NCBI RefSeq assembly: GCF_023701945.1
Contig: NZ_JABAEF010000006.1
Location: forward strand, 186,001-250,000
Direction of reading: 5' to 3'
Length of the DNA: 64,000 nucleotides
DNA from: Rhizobium sp. CG5
GTDB lineage: Bacteria; Pseudomonadota; Alphaproteobacteria; Rhizobiales; Rhizobiaceae
A program made the position numbers and the translations under genes. This document shows positions 9,160-18,021 of this stretch, piece by piece (the stretch's first letter is position 1; the number at the start of each line of letters is the position of its first letter). Under the pieces are notes generated by a model, which saw only the letters and a list, made by a program, of their open reading frames with translations, ran no database searches and was not told the DNA's origin.

Positions 9160-9211
9160 CTGTCCGGCTCCTTGAAACTCAAGCGCTGCGTAAGCGCTCC
9201 GCGATGTGGCA

Positions 9212-10174
9212 CTACAGTTGAAGAACGAGTTGCTGTCCTTTGAAGCGAGAGACGCAGATCATGACCTTGTTGCCCGCCCGCTTCTCTTCGTCGGAAAGAT
9301 AGATGTCATTGTGCTGCAACTCACCGTCGCAATGCGATACGCCGGTCTCGCACTGGCCGCAGGCGCCGCCGCGGCACATGTAGGGCGCATCGATCCCGGC
9401 GGCTTCGATCGCCTCCAGCACGCTCTGATGCTCGCCGACGGTGATCGAGATCTGCGATTTTTCGAGGAAGATCTTGAACGGCTGGCCGGTCGGCGGGGCC
9501 AGAAAGCGTTCGGAATGCAGGTTTTCGCGCGGCCATCCGGCCTGCGACCCGCTCAACAGCACGGCATCAATCATGCCGGCGGGGCCGCAGACATAGAGAT
9601 GCGTGCCAAGCGGCTGGTTGTCCAGCAGTTGCGGCAGCGGGATCTGGTCGCCCTCGGCGTCGAAATAGACCTTGACCCGGTGCCCGCCGTAGCGCGTGAG
9701 CAGGTCCTGCCAATAGGCACCCGCCTGGCGCGAGCGCATGGCGTAGTGCAGTTCGAATGGAGTATTGTCCCGCTCGAATTGGGCCGCCATGGCCAGGAAG
9801 GGCGTAATGCCGATGCCGCCGGCGACAAGCAGATGCTTGCGGCCGCGATGATCCGCCGGAAACAGGTTTACCGGCTGGCTGACAATGAGTTCATCGCCTT
9901 CGCGGACCCGATGCATGAAGGCCGAGCCGCCGCGGGAGTTCTCGACCGCCAGCACGCTGATCTCGTAGCCGGATGTGTCATGGGGCGCCGACATCAGCGA
10001 ATAGGGATTGCGCCTGAGCAAGCCGCCATCCTGCATCGACACCACGACATGGGCGCCGGCGGAAAAGACCGGCAGGGGGGCTCCATCGCGCCGCTCCAGC
10101 CGGATGCGCCTGATCTTTTCGGCCACGTCGGTGGCAGCGACGACGCGGACCGGAATTTCCGTATTGATACTCAC
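9212..10174 (-). CDS. dmmB: Dimethylamine monooxygenase reductase subunit (FNR-like, 2Fe-2S; DmmB)
   Basis: A 320-residue phthalate-dioxygenase-reductase-type protein. Flavin-binding RNPYSLMS lies in the N-terminal barrel, the NAD(P)-binding lobe has LLVAGGIGITPFLAM and LYVCGPAGMIDAV, and the C-terminal plant-type ferredoxin domain has CRGGACGQC followed by a later Cys (GVSHC). It carries electrons from NAD(P)H to the oxygenase component. The start is a GTG whose first base overlaps the dmmA stop (GTGA, 10171-10174), with AGGAG before it, so translation is coupled to dmmA. Confidence 0.9.
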   Translation of the reverse strand: MSINTEIPVRVVAATDVAEKIRRIRLERRDGAPLPVFSAGAHVVVSMQDGGLLRRNPYSLMSAPHDTSGYEISVLAVENSRGGSAFMHRVREGDELIVSQPVNLFPADHRGRKHLLVAGGIGITPFLAMAAQFERDNTPFELHYAMRSRQAGAYWQDLLTRYGGHRVKVYFDAEGDQIPLPQLLDNQPLGTHLYVCGPAGMIDAVLLSGSQAGWPRENLHSERFLAPPTGQPFKIFLEKSQISITVGEHQSVLEAIEAAGIDAPYMCRGGACGQCETGVSHCDGELQHNDIYLSDEEKRAGNKVMICVSRFKGQQLVLQL

Positions 10175-10776
10175 GAAAAAAGCTCCTCAGGCTCGGGCGC
10201 CGTGCCGGGGTCCTCGGCGTCGATATTGACACCCTGGAAGGCGGCCAGCCGGCGGGAGTAATGGTCGCGCACCAAAAGCGGCAAATGGCAGTGGCTGCAT
10301 TTGAACGGGCTGGCCGTGACGTTTTCCGTTATCCCCTTGCAATGCACGCATTGCACGCGTCGGGCCCGCGAACCGCGGTGTTCGGTCGGGATCGAATGGA
10401 AATCCATGCCGAGATCAAGCGCGATCTGCATCGCCTGCCCGATGAAGCCCTCGGTGCCGGCAATATACAGCCGTGTGCCCATGGTCGCATTGGCCAGCGA
10501 GCCCTTGAGGCGAAACAACAGCGTGGCGATCGTCGGGCCCAGCCAGATCATATCGGGCTTCAGCGCAGCGAGGCCAACGTGGTGATCCTGCCCCTGGGAT
10601 CCGCCAGCCGTATAGAGCACCTCGCTGCGGGCGAGGATCGTGGCGGTGAGTGCCTCGCCCTGTTCGATCAGCGCCAGGGCGCCCTCCCCTTCCAGCGCGA
10701 AGACATGCCGCCTGGCATGGGGATCAATGGCGATCCCGGGATAGGTAGGGCGGCTCTTGATACCTGCAACCAGCAT
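10171..10776 (-). CDS. dmmA: Dimethylamine monooxygenase subunit DmmA family
   Basis: A 201-residue protein with a central Rossmann-like region (TRLYIAGTEGFIGQAMQIA) and a C-terminal zinc-ribbon or rubredoxin-like knuckle: CVHC at 143-146 and CSHC at 160-163. This matches the small DmmA-family component of dimethylamine monooxygenase; its exact job in electron transfer or assembly is unknown to me. ATG at 10776, 11 bases after the dmmD stop, with a G-rich site upstream. Overlaps the start of dmmB. Confidence 0.82.
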   Translation of the reverse strand: MLVAGIKSRPTYPGIAIDPHARRHVFALEGEGALALIEQGEALTATILARSEVLYTAGGSQGQDHHVGLAALKPDMIWLGPTIATLLFRLKGSLANATMGTRLYIAGTEGFIGQAMQIALDLGMDFHSIPTEHRGSRARRVQCVHCKGITENVTASPFKCSHCHLPLLVRDHYSRRLAAFQGVNIDAEDPGTAPEPEELFS

Positions 10777-10787
10777 GACGGCGCCCC

Positions 10788-11921
10788 CTAGCCCACCGCC
10801 GTCCGCTTGGTCTTCTTCGGATCGTCGAAGGAGATGGTATGGGTCATGGCCGCGGCCTTGACATTGGCGCCGCGTACTTCGACAGGCAGGCCCTGCTGGG
10901 CGTAATCGACATCGAGACGGGCGATTGCCATGGAGCGGTTGGTAAGCTTGGAATAGCTGGGGCAGGTGATAACCCCGACCTTCTTCCCGTCGGCCCAGAC
11001 CTCGTCGCCGAGATCGGTCGGGCCGTCGGCCTCGATCAGCAAGCCAAAGATCTTGAAGCGCTCCTTGCCCTTGAGGCGGGCATGTTCCTCAGCGCCGCGA
11101 AAACCCGTCTTGCCGGGGCTGACGGTGAAGTCGAGGCCGAGTTCCCACAGGCTGTCGCCAGGCTGTTCATCGGCAAAGGGATACATCTGCGAATTGTCAT
11201 AGGGATAGAACAGCAGGTAGCTTTCGACCCGAAGCATGTCGAGAACGCTGAAGCAGACCGGGATGATGCCGATCTCCTTGCCTTCCTCGACGATCCGGTC
11301 CCAGACCATGCCGGCATCCTGGCCGCGCACGAAGATCTCGTAGCCGCGCTCGCCGGTATAGCCGGTGCGCGAGATCATCACGGGCGCGCCAAACAGCGTC
11401 GTCTGTATATGATGGAAATATTTGAGATCGCGGATGCCGGGCACGTATTTGTCGAGATAATCGACGGCCAGCGGACCCTGCAGCGACAGGTCGTGCAGGT
11501 CGTCATCGAACAGGACGGCGCAGTTGCGGCCGACGGCCTGCTTGGCGATTTCTTCCGAGCCTGTGCCGGACCCATGCACCAGCATCCAGGCATTCGGCCC
11601 GGTGCGGTAGACGATGCAGTCGTCGGTGAAATGGCCGCGATCGTTGAGCATGCAGGCATAGACCGACTTGCCGGGATAGACCTTGGTCATGTCGCGGGTG
11701 GTGATGTATTCCAGCACGGCAATGGCATGCGGACCGACGAGATGGACCTTCTTCAGGCCCGAGACATCCATGATGCCGGCCTTGGTGCGCACGGCGATAT
11801 GCTCGTCATAGATATCCTTGTCATAGGTCCAGGCGGTGCCCATGCCGCTCCAGTCCTCCAGTTTCGAGCCGAGTGCCCGATGCCTGTCCGCCAACGCAGA
11901 AAACCGCCATGAAAGAGCCAT
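10788..11921 (-). CDS. dmmD: GcvT-family aminomethyltransferase-like protein DmmD
   Basis: A 377-residue single-domain relative of the glycine cleavage T protein, with SGLKKVHLVGPHA near the N-terminus, HDLSLQGPLA, SRTGYTGERGYEIFVRG and the LDMLRVESYLLF segment where GcvT binds tetrahydrofolate. No FAD domain is attached. In the dmm operon it probably collects formaldehyde released by N-demethylation as methylene-tetrahydrofolate (inference from family and position). First gene of the minus-strand dmm operon; GAGGG precedes the ATG by about 8 bases. Confidence 0.85.
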   Translation of the reverse strand: MALSWRFSALADRHRALGSKLEDWSGMGTAWTYDKDIYDEHIAVRTKAGIMDVSGLKKVHLVGPHAIAVLEYITTRDMTKVYPGKSVYACMLNDRGHFTDDCIVYRTGPNAWMLVHGSGTGSEEIAKQAVGRNCAVLFDDDLHDLSLQGPLAVDYLDKYVPGIRDLKYFHHIQTTLFGAPVMISRTGYTGERGYEIFVRGQDAGMVWDRIVEEGKEIGIIPVCFSVLDMLRVESYLLFYPYDNSQMYPFADEQPGDSLWELGLDFTVSPGKTGFRGAEEHARLKGKERFKIFGLLIEADGPTDLGDEVWADGKKVGVITCPSYSKLTNRSMAIARLDVDYAQQGLPVEVRGANVKAAAMTHTISFDDPKKTKRTAVG

Positions 11922-12645
11922 ATCCGTTTCCCTCTTATTTCCTGTATGGAATAATTATTTCCTCGACTATATGGGTTTGTTGAGCGGACACAAGCGATGC
12001 TCTGCCTGTCCTGCAAAAAATATCTGGACGGCCCGCCTGCACGACTTGCTTCCCGGGGAGCGGAAAAGCCTCCGGCAGATTGACAACCCTGTTTCTCTGC
12101 AGGCTGCCTGACGGCGAAAGAGATCACCGAATGGGATATAGAGACGCAACTCTCCATACGCTGAATTCGTGGCCAAAATGCTCGATGAAGATGAGGAACT
12201 GAACCGCCCGGTTTTGCCGGAGGCCATTTCGTTGAAGTTGTGCGGCCATGGCCGGCGCGTCCAGCATGGCGTCGTATCGCTCTTCGACCTCTGCAGGCGG
12301 AATATTTCCGGTGGGTTCTGGAAGACGCCGTGGTTGAACCGGGCGGCCCATTCGGGTGCGGCGAACTTACAGCTTGAAAGTTGCGCCACGGTCCTCTCGG
12401 ATGGATGACCTCGGCCTTGTGGAGACCGTTTTCCGTTTCCGCGAGAGCATCATCAAACAGCGCATCGAGCAGAATCAAAGCCGAGGTTCGCCAGATCGCG
12501 CATCGCCGGACGTGAGGCCTTTTCGGCACGTTTGCCGGTCGATCGACGTCGTAAAAAAGTTGAGATCACCGATCATCCGCGCCACGCCTCGGCCTACGGC
12601 GGCGTCAGACGGCGCCGGATCCTTCCGGCGCCGTCCGTTATCATC
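11922..12645. other. Intergenic region upstream of dmmD with IS remnant
   Basis: 724 bases without an intact gene. The part next to dmmD (11922-12200) should hold the dmm promoter; the middle carries the IS3-type transposase remnant listed separately; 12460-12645 shows nothing recognisable besides the 3' flank of the TonB receptor gene. Several open frames cross this region on both strands but none continues a protein family without frameshifts. Confidence 0.5.
12205..12451 (-). pseudogene. IS3-family transposase OrfB remnant (frameshifted)
   Basis: Minus-strand pieces in three frames line up in order with the C-terminus of IS3-family OrfB integrases: NGLHKAEVIHPRGPWRNFQAV (12430-12368), then after a frameshift FAAPEWAARFNH (12365-12330), then after another RLPEPTGNIPPAEVEERY (12327-12274) and DAPAMAA. 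The normal continuous motif is roughly HRRGPWR...LEWVDWFN..R.LEPIGNIPPAE. At least two frameshifts and no N-terminal DDE part show a dead fragment. No terminal repeats were recognised. Confidence 0.75.
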
Positions 12646-14949
12646 TCAGAACACCTTGGTGATGGAGATCGCGAAGGTGCGGCCGCGGCCGTGATAGTCG
12701 AAGACGGACTCGTCGACGAGATAGCCATAAAGCGCCTTGGCGCGCGAGCCCCAGACGGTGGTGTAATCCGTGTCGAACAGGTTCTGGATGCCGAAATTGA
12801 TCGTGGTTGCCTGTTCGGCGAAGGTGTAGCGACCGCCGAGATTGAAGAGGTTGTATCCCTCGATCTCGTAGCCATCGTCATCCTTGAGGCTGAAGACATG
12901 TTCGCCGGTCAGGCGGACGGAAAAGGCTCCGTTGCCCCAGCCGATGTGACCGCCGGCCTTCGACGTGCTCGCCGTGCCGACCGATTCCTGGTACCAGCCG
13001 TCGGCCCCCTTCTTCTCCGACTTCACCCAGTGGCCGAGCAGGCCGACGTCGAAGCCGTTGTCGAACTTGTAACCCGCCTCGGCCTCGATGCCGTAGACGC
13101 GGCGCTTCTCGTCGTTCATCTCGATCGTCAGGGTCGAGCGATTGAGGCTGATCGAGCGGTCGGAGGTCGAGTAATAGGCCGCGGTCTGGAGGTTGAACGT
13201 GCCGTCGTCATGGCGGAAGCCGACTTCGAAGCTGTCGGTCTTGATCGCTTCGAGCGCCGAACTGTCGACATTGACGCTGTCGGTCAAGGTATAGTGGCCA
13301 TTTGATAGGGTGTAGGTGCCGACACCGTAATACTTGGCCGGGTCGGGCAGTTCGAAGCCCTGCGAGAAATTCGCATAGACCTGCTGGTCAGGGGTGATGT
13401 CATAGGTCGCACCGGCATTGAACAGCAAGGCGTCGTAATCGACCTCGCCGCCGGGGATGGCATCGGCCGAGGTGGCCGTGCCGTTGAGGATCGCCACCTG
13501 CTGCGCGGCACCGACAAAATCGCTGATCTCGGTCTTGGCATACTGGTAGCGCAGGCCGCCGCTGACGGTCAGCCGGTCGGTGGCCTCCCAGGCGGCTTCG
13601 GCGAAACCGGCAACCGTGCTGACGTCGATGTCGGGATAGAGACCGGTCACGCCGATCGCGTCGAAATCCATGCCACCGGACGAAGCCGCCGTGGCCAGGT
13701 CGAAGATCGTCTGGTCGGCCGAGAAACTGTCACGGTCGGCATCCACGCCATAGGTCAGCTTCACCGTGTCGGTCAGCTCCGACACCAGGGCGGCCTTGAA
13801 GCTGTAATAGTCCGTGGACTGCTGGCTGGCGCCGAAATAGGTGCCGGCTGCGGTGCCGGTCGAGGGGAAGGGATTGAAGACGATTTCTTCGGTGCGCACG
13901 GCCCCCTGCAGCAGCAATTGCTGGCCGAGGAAATCGGCGTCGGTATAGTTCAGGGCGAGCATCTTGCGGCGCGTTTGCGGCTCGACGTCCGACTCATAGC
14001 CGGAGCGAGCCTCGAACAGGCTCGGATCGGAAAAACCGGCCAGATTGGCGCCGTAATACAGGCCGTAATCGCTGTCCTGGGCGCTGTCGAAATACTGCAT
14101 GGTCGCCTCGAGCCGGCGGTCATCGTCGATCTGCACGCCGACCGAGCCCATGACGTCGATGCGCTCATTGAAGGCGGTCGAGGTCTGGGTGATATCCGGC
14201 GTGACCATTTCGCCGGAGCCGTCGTAATAGGCGCCGGTGCGATTGCCGGCGACCGAGAGCCGGGCGTCCCAGTTTTCGCTGTTGTAGGTGACTGCGCCGG
14301 CGGCGTTGCGGTCGAAATCCTCATCGCCCTGGAAGCCGCTTGCGACGCCGACCTGGGTTTCGGCATGCAGGCCTTCGGCCGCATCGCTGCCCTTCTTGGT
14401 GATGATGTTGATGATGCCGCCCGTGGCATTGCCGCCGTAAAGGGCGGTGGCACCGGAGAGAACCTCGACCCGGGCGATATTGAAGGGATCGATGGAGTCA
14501 AACTGGCGGCTGAGGCCACGGGCCGAATTGAGCGAGACGCCGTCGATCAGGACGAGCGCCGTGCGACCGCGAAGATTCTGGCCGTAGCTGGTGCGCGCAC
14601 CGTCACTCGCGGCATCGAAGCTCGGCACGGTCTCGGCGAGAATCTGCTGCAGGCTCTTGCCCTGGAGGGCGGCATCCCGGATTTCCGCCTCGTCGACGAC
14701 CTTGATGGTGCGGGCGATCTCGGAGATCTTCTGGGGCGCGCGGCTGCCGGTGACGACGATGTCGCCGAGAACGGTTTCACCGGATGCCTCGGCGGTCGTC
14801 ACGGCTTCTTCACCGGCTGCGTCCTGGGCGCGGCCAGTACCCGCCGTCCCCAGAAACGCCACGACGGCGAGCGCCGTCAGCGCCGTGGTCGAGCGCGCCC
14901 TGGCGCAGGTCCCGCTGCGTCCATGCCTCTGTTCCCCAATCAATTCCAT
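12646..14949 (-). CDS. TonB-dependent siderophore receptor (RhtA/IutA-like)
   Basis: A 767-residue outer-membrane receptor. A signal peptide spans residues 1 to about 37 (ending near GTGRAQ). The plug domain has the TonB-box-like VTGSRAPQKISEIARTI, NLRGRTALVLIDGVSLN, VEVLSGATALYGGNATGGIINIITKKG; the barrel ends with FAISITKVF, a terminal aromatic as required for BAM insertion. The ATG at 14949 has GAGGGG 5 bases upstream; a longer open frame further upstream has no ribosome site and lacks a signal peptide start. Divergent from an AraC-type regulator and followed by an RhtX-type permease, the same set as S. meliloti rhtA/rhrA/rhtX, so rhizobactin-, schizokinen- or aerobactin-like hydroxamate uptake is the likely role (inference). 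Confidence 0.88.
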   Translation of the reverse strand: MELIGEQRHGRSGTCARARSTTALTALAVVAFLGTAGTGRAQDAAGEEAVTTAEASGETVLGDIVVTGSRAPQKISEIARTIKVVDEAEIRDAALQGKSLQQILAETVPSFDAASDGARTSYGQNLRGRTALVLIDGVSLNSARGLSRQFDSIDPFNIARVEVLSGATALYGGNATGGIINIITKKGSDAAEGLHAETQVGVASGFQGDEDFDRNAAGAVTYNSENWDARLSVAGNRTGAYYDGSGEMVTPDITQTSTAFNERIDVMGSVGVQIDDDRRLEATMQYFDSAQDSDYGLYYGANLAGFSDPSLFEARSGYESDVEPQTRRKMLALNYTDADFLGQQLLLQGAVRTEEIVFNPFPSTGTAAGTYFGASQQSTDYYSFKAALVSELTDTVKLTYGVDADRDSFSADQTIFDLATAASSGGMDFDAIGVTGLYPDIDVSTVAGFAEAAWEATDRLTVSGGLRYQYAKTEISDFVGAAQQVAILNGTATSADAIPGGEVDYDALLFNAGATYDITPDQQVYANFSQGFELPDPAKYYGVGTYTLSNGHYTLTDSVNVDSSALEAIKTDSFEVGFRHDDGTFNLQTAAYYSTSDRSISLNRSTLTIEMNDEKRRVYGIEAEAGYKFDNGFDVGLLGHWVKSEKKGADGWYQESVGTASTSKAGGHIGWGNGAFSVRLTGEHVFSLKDDDGYEIEGYNLFNLGGRYTFAEQATTINFGIQNLFDTDYTTVWGSRAKALYGYLVDESVFDYHGRGRTFAISITKVF

Positions 14950-15115
14950 AGTGCCCCTCATCGACTGCGTTTTCACGACGCCCAAGGCTTGAGTGGCGCG
15001 CGAGTAAACATTACTAATACGCTCATGTTTAGGATATAACCGTGCAGCCCGCTTGGATGGAGACGAACGCGACTTGGACGAGCGCGAATGTCCCCGAGGA
15101 AAGTTGACCATCGAC
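14950..15115. promoter_or_regulatory. Divergent promoter region, siderophore receptor / AraC regulator
   Basis: An AT-rich core at about 15000-15045 (GAGTAAACATTACTAATACG and CATGTTTAGGATATAAC) between the two divergent genes is the probable site for both promoters and for the AraC-type activator. No RirA- or Fur-type box was identified with confidence. Confidence 0.45.
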
Positions 15116-16063
15116 ATGAGCTTGATCCGCCCCTTGAAATTCGGCTCCGCAGCCCTTTCGGACGCCGAGGCACGCGTGCTGTGCGGCAGCATCCTGATCG
15201 ACATGATGGGCGGCCTCAGCGTCACGCTGGGGGCCGGCGACATGAGCGGGCTCACCGGGCTTTACTGGCACGACCCGTCCCTGTCGCTGGCGACCGTCTA
15301 TTTCCCGAAGAGTGTGCTTAGCCTCACCTGCGAGGGTAGCGGCGACCGGGGCGTCGTGCTGCTGCGGTCGGTCGGCCAGTCGATGGAGGTGGAACATAGG
15401 TCCGCCCGGATCGCGGCGATCAGCGGCGACGTGGTCTTCGTTCCGGCGCAGAGCGGCTTGCGCATCACCCTGCCCGAGGGCGGCCGCCTGGACTGCGCGC
15501 ACCTGCCCGAGCACGCCGTCGAACGCCACCGAGGGACCATTGAGGCGCTGATGCTGAAGGCGGTGCCGGCCGCCTGCCTGCCACTGCACATGTTGACCAG
15601 CTATGCCGGCTATCTCTTGCAACGCGACCAGCAGACGGCCGAGGATGTGGCGATGATGGTCAGCCATTTCTACGATTTCCTGCCGCTGCTTTCGCAAGCG
15701 GTGGGCGGGGCCGCGCAGCAGAGTGCACCGGATAGCCGGATGGCCCGTATCCGGGCGCTGGTCGACGCGCGGCTCGGCGATGGCGGCTTTTCGATCAAGG
15801 ACGTGGCGAGTGCCGAGCGGATCACTCCGAGGGCGATCCAGAAAATGTTCTCCCGCGAGGGCACGACCTTTTCCCGCCACTTGCTGGAGCGCCGGCTGGA
15901 ACGGGCCAAGGCAGCGATGATGGCCGCCGGGGCGCGCATGTCTATTGCCGAAGTCGCCTATCAGTGCGGCTTCAACGACCTGTCCTACTTCAACCGCTCG
16001 TTCCGCGCCCGCTACCAGATCCGGCCGTCGGATCTCAAGCGGCAGGTTCGTCCCTCGGCCTGA
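15116..16063 (+). CDS. AraC-family regulator of siderophore uptake (RhrA-like)
   Basis: About 315 residues. The C-terminal third holds two helix-turn-helix units of the AraC type (FSIKDVASAERITPRAIQKM and MSIAEVAYQCGFNDLSYFNR, then RYQIRPSDLK). The N-terminal half is a sensor domain with no close motif. The start is uncertain: ATG 15116 gives MSLIRPLKFG; an in-frame ATG at 15053 adds 21 residues but has no ribosome site, and GAGGA at 15096 is badly spaced for either. Divergent from the TonB receptor and convergent with RhtX (29-base 3' overlap), it probably activates both when the ferric siderophore is present. Confidence 0.85.
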   Translation: MSLIRPLKFGSAALSDAEARVLCGSILIDMMGGLSVTLGAGDMSGLTGLYWHDPSLSLATVYFPKSVLSLTCEGSGDRGVVLLRSVGQSMEVEHRSARIAAISGDVVFVPAQSGLRITLPEGGRLDCAHLPEHAVERHRGTIEALMLKAVPAACLPLHMLTSYAGYLLQRDQQTAEDVAMMVSHFYDFLPLLSQAVGGAAQQSAPDSRMARIRALVDARLGDGGFSIKDVASAERITPRAIQKMFSREGTTFSRHLLERRLERAKAAMMAAGARMSIAEVAYQCGFNDLSYFNRSFRARYQIRPSDLKRQVRPSA

Positions 16064-17312
16064 GGCGGCGCAACATCGAGAGCGACAGCGCGATGCCGAG
16101 GACCGAGATCACCGTCGCCAGCGAGAAAAGCCAGGCATAGCCGACCTGGTCGGCGATGATGCCGGCGAGCGAGGTGCCGATGATGTAGATCACCAGTTCG
16201 GCACAGGCGAGCAGGGTGAAATCGGTGCCGGGCTGATCGTCCGAGGCGGATTTCATGAAGAAGGAATAGATCGCCACCAGTTCCATATAGCGGATCAGCG
16301 TCTGGAAGCCGGAGGCGGCCAGCGCCACCGCAATGCCGGGGGCAAAGCCGAAGGCATTGAGCGAGAAGGCGAGGAAACACAGGCTGCGCAGGCCACCCAG
16401 CAGCAGTAGCGTGGGGCCAAGCCCAAGGCGGCGAATGACGACGGCGGCCAGCAGCGCACCGGCCAGACCGGCAGTCGCCGCCGCCGTGCCGGAGAGATAG
16501 CCGATCCAGGCGGTCGGAACCTCGATGTCGACGAGATAGGCGCCCTCCATGCCGCGCACCAGGCCTTCGCTCGCCCGGTAGCTGAGCGCAAAGCCAAGAA
16601 TCAGCCAGGCCTGCGGGCGGCGGAAGAAGGCGCCGAGACTGGGGCTCGGCGGACGGGCACCGGTCTTCGGCCGCTCCGCTTCCTCCTGCATGAACAGCGT
16701 GGCGACGAGCGGCAGGAGCGACAGGAACGCGACGAGCAGGATGGTCGGCACCCAGCCGATCCGGTGGACCAGGACCAGCACCAGCGTGCCGCCGATGATG
16801 ACCCCCAGCGCCACCGCACCCGCCTGAACGGCATTGCCGATCGCCCGCGCCTCGCCTTTCAGGTGACGAACCGCATAACCGTCAGTGGCGATGTCCTGCA
16901 GCGACGAGAGCAGCGTGATGAGTAGGCCGAGGCCGAACAACGGCAGCGCGTCGGACGGATCGAAGAAGGCCATGCCGGCGATGGCGAGAGCGACCAGCGC
17001 CTGGGTCGGGGCGATCCAGCCGCGACGATGACCGAGTCTCGGCAGAAGCCGATGACGGTCGACAAAGGGGGCCACGGCGAATTTCAGGACCAGCGGCAGC
17101 ATCAGCAGCGAAAACAGGCCGATGGCCGTGCGCGAGGCGCCGGCTTCGCGCATCAGCGGCGGCAGGGCGACGAGCAGCAGATAGGTGGGAACGCCCTGGG
17201 CGAGATAAAGGCCGGCCAGCACTGCGTACAGCCGCATCATGCCACGGCGCGGATCCTGCGTCGCTGCGATCGCTGCGGACGGGTTTGACGGCGGGGAGGC
17301 GGAGAATGACAT
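16035..17312 (-). CDS. rhtX: RhtX/FptX-family siderophore MFS permease
   Basis: A 425-residue inner-membrane protein with about 12 hydrophobic segments. Family-typical features include GLYLAQGVPTYLL in the first helix, the LQDIATDGYAVRHL stretch and FALSYRASEGLVRGMEGA in the middle. RhtX/FptX proteins move a ferric siderophore across the inner membrane alone, without an ABC system, which fits the absence of ABC genes here. It overlaps the 3' end of the convergent AraC gene. No siderophore biosynthesis gene is in the window, so the set may serve to take up siderophores made by others. Confidence 0.85.
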   Translation of the reverse strand: MSFSASPPSNPSAAIAATQDPRRGMMRLYAVLAGLYLAQGVPTYLLLVALPPLMREAGASRTAIGLFSLLMLPLVLKFAVAPFVDRHRLLPRLGHRRGWIAPTQALVALAIAGMAFFDPSDALPLFGLGLLITLLSSLQDIATDGYAVRHLKGEARAIGNAVQAGAVALGVIIGGTLVLVLVHRIGWVPTILLVAFLSLLPLVATLFMQEEAERPKTGARPPSPSLGAFFRRPQAWLILGFALSYRASEGLVRGMEGAYLVDIEVPTAWIGYLSGTAAATAGLAGALLAAVVIRRLGLGPTLLLLGGLRSLCFLAFSLNAFGFAPGIAVALAASGFQTLIRYMELVAIYSFFMKSASDDQPGTDFTLLACAELVIYIIGTSLAGIIADQVGYAWLFSLATVISVLGIALSLSMLRRLRPRDEPAA

Positions 17313-17525
17313 GGCGGCTTCCGGCGGTCTGGGCCTTGCGGCAAAGCGGAGTTACTTACTCTTCTTTACGCGGCGACGGAGGATCACGCTTGGACGCAGG
17401 CGAACCGGTTCCGGACTAGGGCGAACCGCTGTGCGAAAATTATGGCCGGCCCAGCCGTGTTGCAGGGATCAGATTCCGCTCGAGATCACCGTCCCCCTTG
17501 GGATTCTTCATCGGCGCAGGAAGCT

Positions 17526-17693
17526 GTGGCCTTTGCCAAGCTCAAGGCTGTCTTGCGCGCCAAAGCCGAGCGGACAGTCGAAGGCTTATGGAACACGGTC
17601 GGCCAGATCGTTACACTTGCTCGAGCTGCAGGAGTGCGCTAACGATTTCAAATCCTGCGGATAGGACCCCGAGTCAAGCGGACGCGCTCTAGA
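17526..17693 (+). pseudogene. IS630-family transposase C-terminal remnant
   Basis: Plus-strand frame at 17529-17620 reads AFAKLKAVLRAKAERTVEG, then LWNTVGQIV, the C-terminal motif of IS630-family transposases. A frameshift moves the continuation (LQECANDFKSCG) to another frame at about 17629-17664, where a TAG replaces the expected Tyr codon and DPESSG follows. No N-terminal DDE part remains, so this is a decayed fragment. Confidence 0.75.
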
Positions 17694-17922
17694 AGCTGCG
17701 ACACGCCGCAGCGTGCGAAGTCCGACGGCCCCGAGACAGCGAGCGGCCGGTTTTTGACCGGACGCCAGAAACACACCCCCGTCAGATGGGAGCAGTACTT
17801 GTATTATGCAGGAACGGGTTGCGGGGGCTGCCTTCATATCTCTACGGTCAGAAAATGTCGGTCTCGGTCAAAACCTGCCCGACCATGACGAAGGAGAGAT
17901 AGGCGCACGTCTTCAGCAATCT

Positions 17923-17949
17923 GCCGGGAGCCAACCTCCCGGCTTTTTT
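17923..17949 (+). terminator. Orphan intrinsic terminator, possible sRNA 3' end
   Basis: Stem GCCGGGAG/CTCCCGGC with a short CCAAC-type loop followed directly by TTTTTT. It is a textbook rho-independent terminator on the plus strand, but the only upstream same-strand feature is a dead transposase fragment, so a short untranslated transcript from about 17700-17950 is possible. Confidence 0.7.
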
Positions 17950-18021
17950 GCGTCTTTGGGCTGGCACGGCAGTGAAGACTTGCTAGGCTCAGTCACCGAT
18001 CACGTCAAAGAGGAAAACATC

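Larger units (their letters stand above)
17313..18021. other. Intergenic region with IS remnant and orphan terminator
   Basis: 709 bases without an intact gene. It holds an IS630-type transposase remnant (17526-17693) and an intrinsic terminator (17923-17949) that follows no protein gene on its strand. 17694-17922 contains a small hairpin CGGCCGGTTTTTGACCGG near 17743-17760 and no coding signal; together with the terminator this could be a small RNA gene. Confidence 0.5.
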
